Assembly: GCA_964342805.1 (NCBI GenBank)
Contig: CAYFHQ010000072.1
Span: forward strand, 1-19,646
From: CAYFHQ01 sp964342805
GTDB lineage: Bacteria > Bacillota > Clostridia > Peptostreptococcales > Acidaminobacteraceae
Reading direction: 5' to 3'
DNA length: 19,646 nucleotides
Each line of letters starts with the position of its first letter. Position 1 is the first letter of the stretch. Below, piece after piece: positions 6,694 to 13,124 of this stretch. The position numbers and the translations under genes were made by a program. The notes below the pieces were generated by a model. The model saw only the letters and a program-made list of their open reading frames with translations, did not search any database and was not told where the DNA came from.

Positions 6694-7896
6694 ATGACGA
6701 CAGAAAATATCAAAGTAGAAAAGCACTTGTGGGAAAAGGTCGACACTTCACAACTTGTGAAGGATAAGATTACCCGACCCTCCCTAACATATTGGCAAGA
6801 TGCTTGGAGACGGCTGAAGCAGAACAAGCTTTCTATGGTTGGTCTGATTCTAGTTATCCTTCTGGCAGCCCTTGCGATCTTCGGTCCCATGTTATCGAAC
6901 TTCGCTTACTCCGACCAGGACCTAAAAATGGCAGGTTTGCCATCCCGTCTGGAGTATTATGATGTAGCAGGCACGAGAGTCTACCTACACAAGGAATACA
7001 GACTGTATGAACTTTCCGATAAGGGTGAAGTTGTCCAGTCCTATGACGCAAGTAAGAATGACATGATGAACCGTCAGCGTATTTACGACATTAACGGTAA
7101 GGAAGTTGTTGTAGATTACAGCTTTGCGGCTAAAGCAAAGAAGTCTGGCGATCCAAATGCGAAAAAATTTGAAATCCGTGCAGACGGAGAGGTCCTCGTA
7201 GCTCAAGGTACATCATTCAACCGAACCTACTGGTTTGGTACGGATGCCCTTGGACGTGACTTGTTCGTACGTACCCTGTTTGGTGCTCGAATTTCCTTGA
7301 CTGTTGCTCTTGTTGCAACATTTGTACAGTTCTTTATAGGTGTATTGTACGGTGCAATTTCCGGCTACATGGGTGGTCGTGTGGACAACATTATGATGCG
7401 CGTTGTTGATATCATTGCAACCGTTCCGCTACTCCTATACGTAATCCTTCTGATGGTTGTATTGGGTGCTGGTTTTACCACCATTATGATCGCCATTGGT
7501 ACGGTTTACTGGGTACGGATGGCTCGTCTGGTACGTGGCCAGGTACTTTCTATTAAAGAACAAGAATACGTTCTTGCAGCTCGTACATTGGGCGCAACAA
7601 CGTGGAGAATTATGGTTCGTCACTTGATTCCAAATGCAATGGGTCCAATTATTGTTTCCCTTGCCATGTCGATTCCAAGTGCGATCTTTACGGAGTCTTT
7701 CCTCAGCTTTATCGGCCTGGGTGTATCTGCACCTGCAGCTTCTTGGGGTACCTTGGCGTCGGACGCTCTTGGCGGCCTACGTACGTACGCCTACCAGCTA
7801 CTTTGGCCATCGCTGTTTATCTCTGTAACTGTACTTGCATTCAACTTCCTAGCAGATGGTTTGCGGGATGCCCTGGATCCACGGCTACGTAAGTAA
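6694..7896 (+). CDS. oppC: Oligopeptide ABC transporter permease OppC with long extracellular insert
   Basis: This is the second permease of the Opp importer. At 400 residues it is about 100 longer than the common OppC. A cytoplasmic tail (1-47) precedes the first membrane helix (about 49-68), and NFAYSDQDLKMAGLPSRL leads outside. The usual short loop before the conserved YWFGTDALGRDLFVRTLFGARISL region (starting at residue 179) is replaced by about 90 polar, tyrosine- and lysine-rich residues. The remaining helices and the EAA loop (EYVLAARTLGATTWRIMVRH, from residue 291) are normal. The frame is intact and in the operon's style, so I read the insert as a genuine domain. The ribosome site AGGGGGT overlaps the oppB stop. 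Confidence 0.93.
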   Translation: MTTENIKVEKHLWEKVDTSQLVKDKITRPSLTYWQDAWRRLKQNKLSMVGLILVILLAALAIFGPMLSNFAYSDQDLKMAGLPSRLEYYDVAGTRVYLHKEYRLYELSDKGEVVQSYDASKNDMMNRQRIYDINGKEVVVDYSFAAKAKKSGDPNAKKFEIRADGEVLVAQGTSFNRTYWFGTDALGRDLFVRTLFGARISLTVALVATFVQFFIGVLYGAISGYMGGRVDNIMMRVVDIIATVPLLLYVILLMVVLGAGFTTIMIAIGTVYWVRMARLVRGQVLSIKEQEYVLAARTLGATTWRIMVRHLIPNAMGPIIVSLAMSIPSAIFTESFLSFIGLGVSAPAASWGTLASDALGGLRTYAYQLLWPSLFISVTVLAFNFLADGLRDALDPRLRK

Positions 7897-7913
7897 AGGG
7901 AGGATTGTCGTAA

Positions 7914-8933
7914 ATGAGAGAAAAGATATTAGAAGTAAACAACGTGAAAACGTCTTTCTTTACTCACTTAGGAGAGGTACAAGCGGTTCGTGGTGTCAGC
8001 TTCCAGCTACACAAGGGTGAAGCGCTGGGTATCGTAGGGGAGTCTGGTTCCGGCAAGTCTGTAACGTCCATGTCTATCATGCGACTCTTGCAGTACCCTG
8101 GTGTTACCAAAGAAGGCGATATCGTATTCAAGGGTGAAAACCTACTGGATAAATCTAAAAAAGAAATGATGAACATCCGTGGTGACGAAATTGCAATGAT
8201 CTTTCAGGATCCGATGACGTCTCTTAACCCGGTTTATACTGTTGGTGACCAGATCATGGAAGCCATCATTCGCCACCAGGGTGTAAGCAAGGCAGAGGCC
8301 CGTGATAAGGCCATTGAAATGCTAACTTTGGTTGGTATCCCTTCACCAGAAGAGCGTGTAGACAACTATCCACACGAGTTTTCTGGGGGGATGAGACAGC
8401 GTGCAATGATCGCTATTGCCCTATCCTGTCAACCTGACCTACTGATTGCCGATGAGCCTACCACTGCTCTGGATGTTACCATCCAGGCACAGATCCTTGA
8501 ACTACTGAAAGAACTCAAGGACAAGGTAGACACTTCTATCATTCTGATCACCCACGACCTCGGGGTAGTAGCTGACGTTTGCTCTCGAATTGTCGTAATG
8601 TATGGTGGTTTGATCATGGAAGAGGGCACATCAGAAGAAATCTTCTATGAGCCAATGCACCCCTATACTATGGGTCTACTAAAGTCCATTCCACGACTTG
8701 ACTTGAACGAAAAGAAGCGTCTGGTTCCCATTCCAGGAACGCCACCAGACCTGATCAAGCCACCAACTGGCTGTCCATTTGCTGCTCGATGCCCTTACAC
8801 AATGCAAGTTTGTTTGGAGCAGGAGCCACCATACGTGACGAAGGAGTCTGGCCATAGAGCAGCATGCTGGCTACACCATCCTGACGCACCAAAGGTTGAA
8901 CTTGAGACAGGTGTGAAGCGAGGTGACGCATAA
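7914..8933 (+). CDS. oppD: Oligopeptide ABC transporter ATP-binding protein OppD
   Basis: OppD is one of two cytoplasmic ATPases that power peptide import. In order along its 339 residues are Walker A GESGSGKS at 42-49, Q-loop FQDPMTSLNP, ABC signature FSGGMRQR from 156, Walker B LLIADEP (D180, E181), D-loop TTALD and the H-loop histidine in ITHDLGVVADV. The C-terminal oligopeptide/dipeptide extension carries four cysteines (C287, C293, C300, C318) spaced as in OppD/DppD proteins that hold an iron-sulfur cluster. Ribosome site GGGAGG stands about 11 bases before ATG 7914. The stop TAA overlaps the oppF start by one base. Confidence 0.97.
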   Translation: MREKILEVNNVKTSFFTHLGEVQAVRGVSFQLHKGEALGIVGESGSGKSVTSMSIMRLLQYPGVTKEGDIVFKGENLLDKSKKEMMNIRGDEIAMIFQDPMTSLNPVYTVGDQIMEAIIRHQGVSKAEARDKAIEMLTLVGIPSPEERVDNYPHEFSGGMRQRAMIAIALSCQPDLLIADEPTTALDVTIQAQILELLKELKDKVDTSIILITHDLGVVADVCSRIVVMYGGLIMEEGTSEEIFYEPMHPYTMGLLKSIPRLDLNEKKRLVPIPGTPPDLIKPPTGCPFAARCPYTMQVCLEQEPPYVTKESGHRAACWLHHPDAPKVELETGVKRGDA

Positions 8934-9931
8934 TGGCAAATAATAAAGAAGTTCTTCTCGAGGTAAAAAACCTGAAGAAGTATTTCCCAATCGCCCATGG
9001 TGTATTTGGTAACAAAAAGAAGTATGTAAAAGCGGTGGATGATGTAAGCTTCAAAATCCACAAGGGTGAAACCTTTGGTCTTGTAGGCGAGTCCGGATGT
9101 GGAAAATCCACAACTGGCCGTACATTAATCCGTCTTTATGATGTAACAGAAGGCGAAATCATTTATGATGGAACTGATGTTGCAACTTTGTCTGAAAACG
9201 AAATGCGTGGTTTCCGTAAGAAAATGCAGATGATCTTCCAGGATCCATATGCGTCTCTAAACACACGTATGACCGTTGGTGACATCATTGGTGAACCACT
9301 GGACATCCACGGGATTGCTTCTGGTGAAGAACGAATGAAAATTGTTTACGACCTACTAGACCGGGTAGGATTGTCAAAGGGCCATGCCAGCCGCTATCCA
9401 CACGAGTTTTCCGGTGGCCAGCGTCAGCGTATCGGGATTGCCCGTGCCCTGGCAGTAAATCCTGAGTTCATCATTTGTGACGAGCCCATCTCTGCCCTAG
9501 ATGTTTCCATCCAGGCGCAGGTTGTAAACATGCTGGAAGACCTACAGAAGGAAATGGGACTGACTTATCTCTTTATTGCCCATGACCTTTCCATGGTTAA
9601 GTACATTTCAGACCGTATTGGTGTAATGTACTTGGGCAAATTGGTAGAGGTTGCCGACGCAGGCAAGCTTTACGATGAGCCTGAGCACCCATATACCCAA
9701 GCCCTACTTTCGGCGATACCGATTCCTGACCCAGATATAATGAAAACGTCAGAGCGGATCATTCTAGAGGGGGATGTACCATCGCCGTTGAACCCACCAA
9801 GTGGCTGCCGATTTAGAACCCGTTGCCGATATGCCTTCGACCGCTGTGCGGCTGAAGAGCCTCTGCTGAGAGACATCGGTGGTGGTCATCAGGTTGCGTG
9901 TCACTTGATGGACGAGAAGTACGGTAAGTAG
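8933..9931 (+). CDS. oppF: Oligopeptide ABC transporter ATP-binding protein OppF
   Basis: OppF is the partner ATPase of OppD; the importer needs one copy of each. Its 332 residues show Walker A GESGCGKS at 52-59, Q-loop FQDPYASLNTRMTV, signature FSGGQRQRIGIARAL, Walker B FIICDEP with D-loop SALDVS, and the H-loop HDLSMVKYI. The C-terminal extension again has four cysteines (C292, C298, C305, C323). The N-terminal loop before Walker A, with HGVFGNKKKYVKAV, is the usual OppF type. ATG 8933 shares a base with the oppD stop, so translation is coupled. No clear terminator follows, only the oppA control region. Confidence 0.97.
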   Translation: MANNKEVLLEVKNLKKYFPIAHGVFGNKKKYVKAVDDVSFKIHKGETFGLVGESGCGKSTTGRTLIRLYDVTEGEIIYDGTDVATLSENEMRGFRKKMQMIFQDPYASLNTRMTVGDIIGEPLDIHGIASGEERMKIVYDLLDRVGLSKGHASRYPHEFSGGQRQRIGIARALAVNPEFIICDEPISALDVSIQAQVVNMLEDLQKEMGLTYLFIAHDLSMVKYISDRIGVMYLGKLVEVADAGKLYDEPEHPYTQALLSAIPIPDPDIMKTSERIILEGDVPSPLNPPSGCRFRTRCRYAFDRCAAEEPLLRDIGGGHQVACHLMDEKYGK

Positions 9932-9948
9932 ATTGAATTCTTAATATC

Positions 9949-9972
9949 CTGTAATGATTCTGAAAATTACAG
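9949..9972. promoter_or_regulatory. CodY-like operator upstream of oppA, inside a palindrome
   Basis: CTGTAAT (9949-9955) and ATTACAG (9966-9972) form a 7-bp inverted repeat. Within it, 9954-9968 reads ATGATTCTGAAAATT, matching 12 of 15 positions of the CodY box AATTTTCWGAAAATT, including the whole right half. It ends 10 bases before the oppA -35, a good place for control of that promoter. Confidence 0.4.
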
Positions 9973-9975
9973 TCA

Positions 9976-10010
9976 GGAAAATTGATTTTCCCGGGCCAGA
10001 AGTGTATAAT
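9976..10010 (+). promoter_or_regulatory. oppA promoter with palindrome over the -35
   Basis: TTGATT (9982-9987) is followed after exactly 17 bp by a perfect TATAAT (10005-10010). The -35 is embedded in the palindrome GGAAAATTGATTTTCC (9976-9991), a possible operator. Transcription from about 10017 gives a leader of nearly 150 bases and lets oppA be made in excess over oppBCDF. Confidence 0.75.
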
Positions 10011-10081
10011 ACACTTGGGGTGAATGTTTATTCAAACCAAAAACGGCAAAATTATTAAGAAATGTTAACAAAGTATATAAG

Positions 10082-10114
10082 CGCACTTCCGGGGATCGCG
10101 TCCCCCGGAATGCG
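10082..10114 (+). other. GC-rich stem-loop in the oppA leader
   Basis: CGCA-c-TTCCGGGG (10082-10094) pairs with CCCCGGAATGCG (10103-10114): 12 pairs with one bulged C and an 8-base loop. No T run follows, so it is not a normal terminator. It stands out in AT-rich surroundings. Likely roles are protecting the 5' end of the oppA message or stopping decay and readthrough from oppF. Confidence 0.65.
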
Positions 10115-10164
10115 TCTATATAGTCGGACATCGACAAAGATTTTAGATGGAGGGGATTATTTTG

Positions 10165-11805
10165 GTGAAAAAGAACTTGGCATTGTTACTCGTTCTCATG
10201 ATGGTAATTGGTTCTCTAGCAGGCTGTACATCAGCTCCAGCTGAACCAACAACTGAGGCTCCAGCAGAAACTCCTGCTGAGACTCCAGCAGAAACACCAG
10301 CAGAAGAACCAGCTATGATGGTTGAACAAACTCTGATCTGGAACATTGGCTCTGAGCCAAAGACGATTGACCCAGGTCTAAACGCTGCTTCTGACGGCGG
10401 GGACGTAATTAACAACATGTTTGAAGGTCTAATGCGTGAAGTTAACGGTAAACTAATGCCTGGTATGGCTGAGTCTTACACAATTAGTGAAGACAAGACG
10501 GTTTACACGTTCACAATTGGCGATCGCAAATGGTCTGACGGCAAGCCTGTAACAGCTAACGACTTCGAGTATGCTTGGAACCGTGTACTAGATCCTGAGA
10601 CTGCTTCTGAGTACTCTTGGATCTTCGGTGAAGCTAACGTTGATACGTTCAAAGCAATCGACGAAAAGACTTTCGAAGTTACTCTTAAGTCTCCAGCTCC
10701 TTACTTCCTAGGCCTTACTGCATTCTACACATTCTTCCCAGTTCGTGAAGAAGCTGTACTTGCAGGTGCTGATGGTGCTTGGGCTGTAGATCCTGCGAAA
10801 TCAATCGTAAATGGTCCTTTCAAGCTTGAAAGCTACGCAAACGGCGACCGTCTTGTACTTGTTAAGAATGACGAGTACTGGCAAGCTGATATGGTGAAGC
10901 TGGCTAAGATCGAAGGTCTAATGATCGTTGATAGCGCAACTGCACTTACTGGTTATGAGTCTGGCGAAATTCACGCTATCGACGAAATGCCAAACGCAGA
11001 AATTCCTCGTCTTCTTGCAGAAGACCCAACGTTCATGATCCTACCTATGGACGGCGTTTACTACTACGCTCTTAACACTGGCATTGAGCCACTGGACAAC
11101 GTTGACGTTCGTAAGGCGCTTTCCATGGCTATCGACCGTACGGCTCTAGTTGAAACTGTAACTAAGGGTGGTCAGATTCCTGCAACGAACATGGTTTCTC
11201 CAGCTTCTCGTGATAACGACGGCAACGTGTTCTCTGACAAAGCTGGCGACTACTACATTCCAGTTGACGGTTCTGGTGTTGAAGAAGCTAAGAAGCTTCT
11301 AGCTGACGCTGGTTATCCAAATGGCGAAGGTTTCCCTGAGCTAGAGATCATGTACAACACAAACGATTCTCACAAAGCTATTGCTGAAGCAATTCAGGAA
11401 ATGTGGAAACAAAACCTAAACATTAACGTTACACTTACTAACCAAGAATGGGCTGTATTCCAGGATACTCGTAAAAACCACGCGTTCCAGGTTGCACGTT
11501 CTGGTTGGATCGGAGATTACTCTGATCCTATGACATACCTAGGTATGTTCGTTGAAGGTTCTCCAATGAACTACTCCCAGTGGAATGACGCTGACTACAA
11601 CATGCTTCTTGAAGACGCGAAAACTCAAGAGCCTGCACAGCGTTTTGAGTCTCTATACTCTGCACTTGACAAGGTAATGGACGGCGGCGCTTACATGCCT
11701 ATCTACTACTACACAGATCCAATCATGGTTTCTGAAAAAGTTCAAGGTTGGGAAAAGAATACTCGTAACACTTGGTTCTTCGGTTTTGCTGAAATCGTAG
11801 AATAA
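10165..11805 (+). CDS. oppA: Oligopeptide-binding lipoprotein OppA (SBP family 5)
   Basis: OppA is the extracellular peptide receptor that delivers oligopeptides to OppBC. I take GTG 10165 as start: GGAGGGG at 10149-10155 is 9 bases upstream, and the product begins with a classic lipoprotein signal (basic KK, hydrophobic core, lipobox LAGC with Cys21). An ATG at 10147 lies before the ribosome site. After the lipidated Cys comes a linker with three PAET repeats (about 10257-10316), then the SBP_bac_5 fold: TLIWNIGSEPKTIDPGL, WSDGKPVTANDFEYAWNRVLDP and VDVRKALSMAIDR are family hallmarks. The total is 546 residues. Codon choice (GCT, GTT, CGT, GAA rich) differs from pcrA/ligA, which fits high expression. 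It has its own promoter and terminator. Confidence 0.95.
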   Translation: MKKNLALLLVLMMVIGSLAGCTSAPAEPTTEAPAETPAETPAETPAEEPAMMVEQTLIWNIGSEPKTIDPGLNAASDGGDVINNMFEGLMREVNGKLMPGMAESYTISEDKTVYTFTIGDRKWSDGKPVTANDFEYAWNRVLDPETASEYSWIFGEANVDTFKAIDEKTFEVTLKSPAPYFLGLTAFYTFFPVREEAVLAGADGAWAVDPAKSIVNGPFKLESYANGDRLVLVKNDEYWQADMVKLAKIEGLMIVDSATALTGYESGEIHAIDEMPNAEIPRLLAEDPTFMILPMDGVYYYALNTGIEPLDNVDVRKALSMAIDRTALVETVTKGGQIPATNMVSPASRDNDGNVFSDKAGDYYIPVDGSGVEEAKKLLADAGYPNGEGFPELEIMYNTNDSHKAIAEAIQEMWKQNLNINVTLTNQEWAVFQDTRKNHAFQVARSGWIGDYSDPMTYLGMFVEGSPMNYSQWNDADYNMLLEDAKTQEPAQRFESLYSALDKVMDGGAYMPIYYYTDPIMVSEKVQGWEKNTRNTWFFGFAEIVE

Positions 11806-11818
11806 TCTTGAATCAATC

Positions 11819-11849
11819 AAAAGCCACCTCTAAAGAGGTGGCTTTTTTT
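11819..11849. terminator. Intrinsic terminator after oppA (bidirectional form)
   Basis: GCCACCTC (11823-11830) pairs with GAGGTGGC (11835-11842) over the loop TAAA. Seven T residues follow and four A residues precede it, so it can act on both strands. It starts 13 bases after the oppA stop. Confidence 0.93.
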
Positions 11850-11895
11850 CATGTTGCGAAAGAGCATTTTCATGCCCCACAGGCCCCCTTTGATG

Positions 11896-11901
11896 TATAA
11901 T
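11896..11901 (+). promoter_or_regulatory. -10 element before the HypE-like gene
   Basis: A perfect TATAAT lies 33 bases before ATG 11934, after the oppA terminator. I find no good -35 at normal spacing, so the call is weak, but a promoter is needed here. Confidence 0.4.
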
Positions 11902-11933
11902 GAACAAGGAAACCAAGAAAGGGGACGACCTCC

Positions 11934-12926
11934 ATGAAAACAGGAAAATTGGTAGACACAGCCCTGCATAGCCAGGTGATCGATAAAATTAGAAAAGTAA
12001 GAGACGATATTCTCATTGGTCCAGAGACCGGAGAAGACTGTGCAGCCATTGATTTTGGTGAGCTCAGTGCAGTCCTGTCCACAGACCCCATAACAGGGGC
12101 TTCCAGCGAGGTTGGAGCTCTTGCCGTACATATTAACTGTAATGATATTGCGTCCAGCGGGGCGGAACCTGTCGCCTTACTCTTGACCATTCTCGCACCA
12201 GTGGGAACAAGTGAGGAGACCATTGGTCAAATTATGGACCAAGCTGCAGAAGAAGCAGCGAAAATGAAGGTTGAAATTATTGGCGGTCACACGGAAGTGA
12301 CCGAAGCCGTCAATCGTATATTGGTGTCAGCCACAGCGATTGGAAAGGCGGAAAAAGACAAGCTGGTGTCCACTGGTGGAGCCAAAGACGGAGACGCCAT
12401 TATCATGACCAAGTGGGCTGCCCTAGAGGGTACAGGCATTCTGGCTTATGACTATGAGGACCGACTTGTGGACCATTTGGGCCGTATAACCGTCACTGGA
12501 GCCCAGGAAATGTTGTCTTGGGTCAGCGTCGTACCAGAGGGGCGCATCTGTGGAGACTTTGGGGTTAATGCCATGCACGACGCCACAGAAGGCGGCATAC
12601 TGGGGGCCATTTGGGAATTGTGCCAGGCAGCCAAGTTGGGCTGTAAGATCGACACAGAACTGATCCCCCTACGTCAGGAGACCAAGGACATTTGTGAGCA
12701 CTTTGAAATTGATCCTTTGGAACTCATCTCCAGCGGGGTCATGTTGATTACGGTGGAAAAGGACCGGTCCAAGGACCTTATGGACCTCTTGGAGTCAAAG
12801 GGAATACCCGCCACCTGCATTGGTCATATGCGGGAAAACCCCAAGCTCTGGATGGTCACAGCTGTTGGGAAAATCCCAATCGACCCACCCAAGTCAGATG
12901 CCCTATACCGGATAAATGTGCAGTAA
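11934..12926 (+). CDS. AIR synthase-related / HypE-like ATP-binding protein
   Basis: The 330-residue protein belongs to the PurM/AIR-synthase superfamily, which includes HypE, SelD, ThiL and PurL. Visible N-terminal features are the GEDCAAIDFG segment (about 33-42), STDPITGASSEVGALAVHINCNDIASSGAEPVALLLTI-type dimer and ATP-binding core (quoted here only as a region, about residues 49-86), then GGHTEVTEAVNR. The C-terminal half has the GVNAMHDATEGGILGAIWEL signature. It is closest to HypE-like proteins, but it ends in YRINVQ rather than the PRIC-type tail with the terminal Cys that carries the thiocarboxamide in true HypE. No hydrogenase genes are near. Its substrate is therefore unknown. AAAGGGG stands about 9 bases before the ATG. 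No terminator is obvious after it. Confidence 0.8.
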   Translation: MKTGKLVDTALHSQVIDKIRKVRDDILIGPETGEDCAAIDFGELSAVLSTDPITGASSEVGALAVHINCNDIASSGAEPVALLLTILAPVGTSEETIGQIMDQAAEEAAKMKVEIIGGHTEVTEAVNRILVSATAIGKAEKDKLVSTGGAKDGDAIIMTKWAALEGTGILAYDYEDRLVDHLGRITVTGAQEMLSWVSVVPEGRICGDFGVNAMHDATEGGILGAIWELCQAAKLGCKIDTELIPLRQETKDICEHFEIDPLELISSGVMLITVEKDRSKDLMDLLESKGIPATCIGHMRENPKLWMVTAVGKIPIDPPKSDALYRINVQ

Positions 12927-12969
12927 TATGACAAGAGATTAAAAGGATGTAACGAAAATCCTGTCCGTA

Positions 12970-12998
12970 TTGACGTAGCAGGCTTTGAAACATATAAC
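12970..12998 (+). promoter_or_regulatory. Strong sigma-A promoter for the amidase
   Basis: TTGACG (12970-12975), a 17-bp spacer and TATAAC (12993-12998) are close to consensus. Transcription should begin at about 13004-13007. The leader to the amidase ATG is then about 120 bases. Confidence 0.75.
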
Positions 12999-13003
12999 TA
13001 TAG

Positions 13004-13124
13004 GTGAATCGTGGTTCTTACTTCGCCACTAGCTGGAATGCTTTCAGCAGCCCGTGATAGGGCGAAAGATGTGCCACACGAATACATATTTGAACACAAT
13101 CTTTTGAGAAAGGTACGGAACAGA
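13004..13124 (+). other. Structured 5' leader of the amidase mRNA, class unknown
   Basis: The leader can form several helices in a row: GCTGGAA/TTTCAGC (13032-13038 with 13042-13048) and GCCC/GGGC (13050-13053 with 13060-13063). They may be enclosed by GTGG/CCAC (13011-13014 with 13074-13077); a competing GTGG/CCAC pairing uses 13026-13029. A GCGAAAGA segment follows the second hairpin. I compared it from memory with the ydaO (c-di-AMP), c-di-GMP, cobalamin, SAM, TPP, FMN, glycine, fluoride and T-box patterns, and none fits. It may be a cis-regulatory RNA or an ordinary leader with chance pairing. Confidence 0.35.

Noticed and set aside
10147..10164. ATG at 10147 as start of OppA
   Set aside because: This ATG overlaps the GGAGGGG ribosome site. 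Starting there leaves six extra residues before a typical lipoprotein signal beginning at GTG 10165.
10062..10244. 60-codon + strand frame before and into oppA
   Set aside because: It spans the leader hairpin and then overlaps oppA out of frame, with no ribosome site.
10252..10316. CRISPR or VNTR array in the oppA region
   Set aside because: The repetition is coding (PAET units in a linker), with no spacers and only about three copies.
13004..13080. ydaO (c-di-AMP) riboswitch before the amidase
   Set aside because: A TAGGTGAATC and an ATAGGGC segment recall parts of ydaO, but the order and the other conserved blocks (for example CAGCTAAC) are missing.
13011..13124. GTG at 13011 as start of the amidase
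   Set aside because: It lies about 5 bases after the predicted transcription start, has no ribosome site, and would place 38 residues before an obvious signal peptide.
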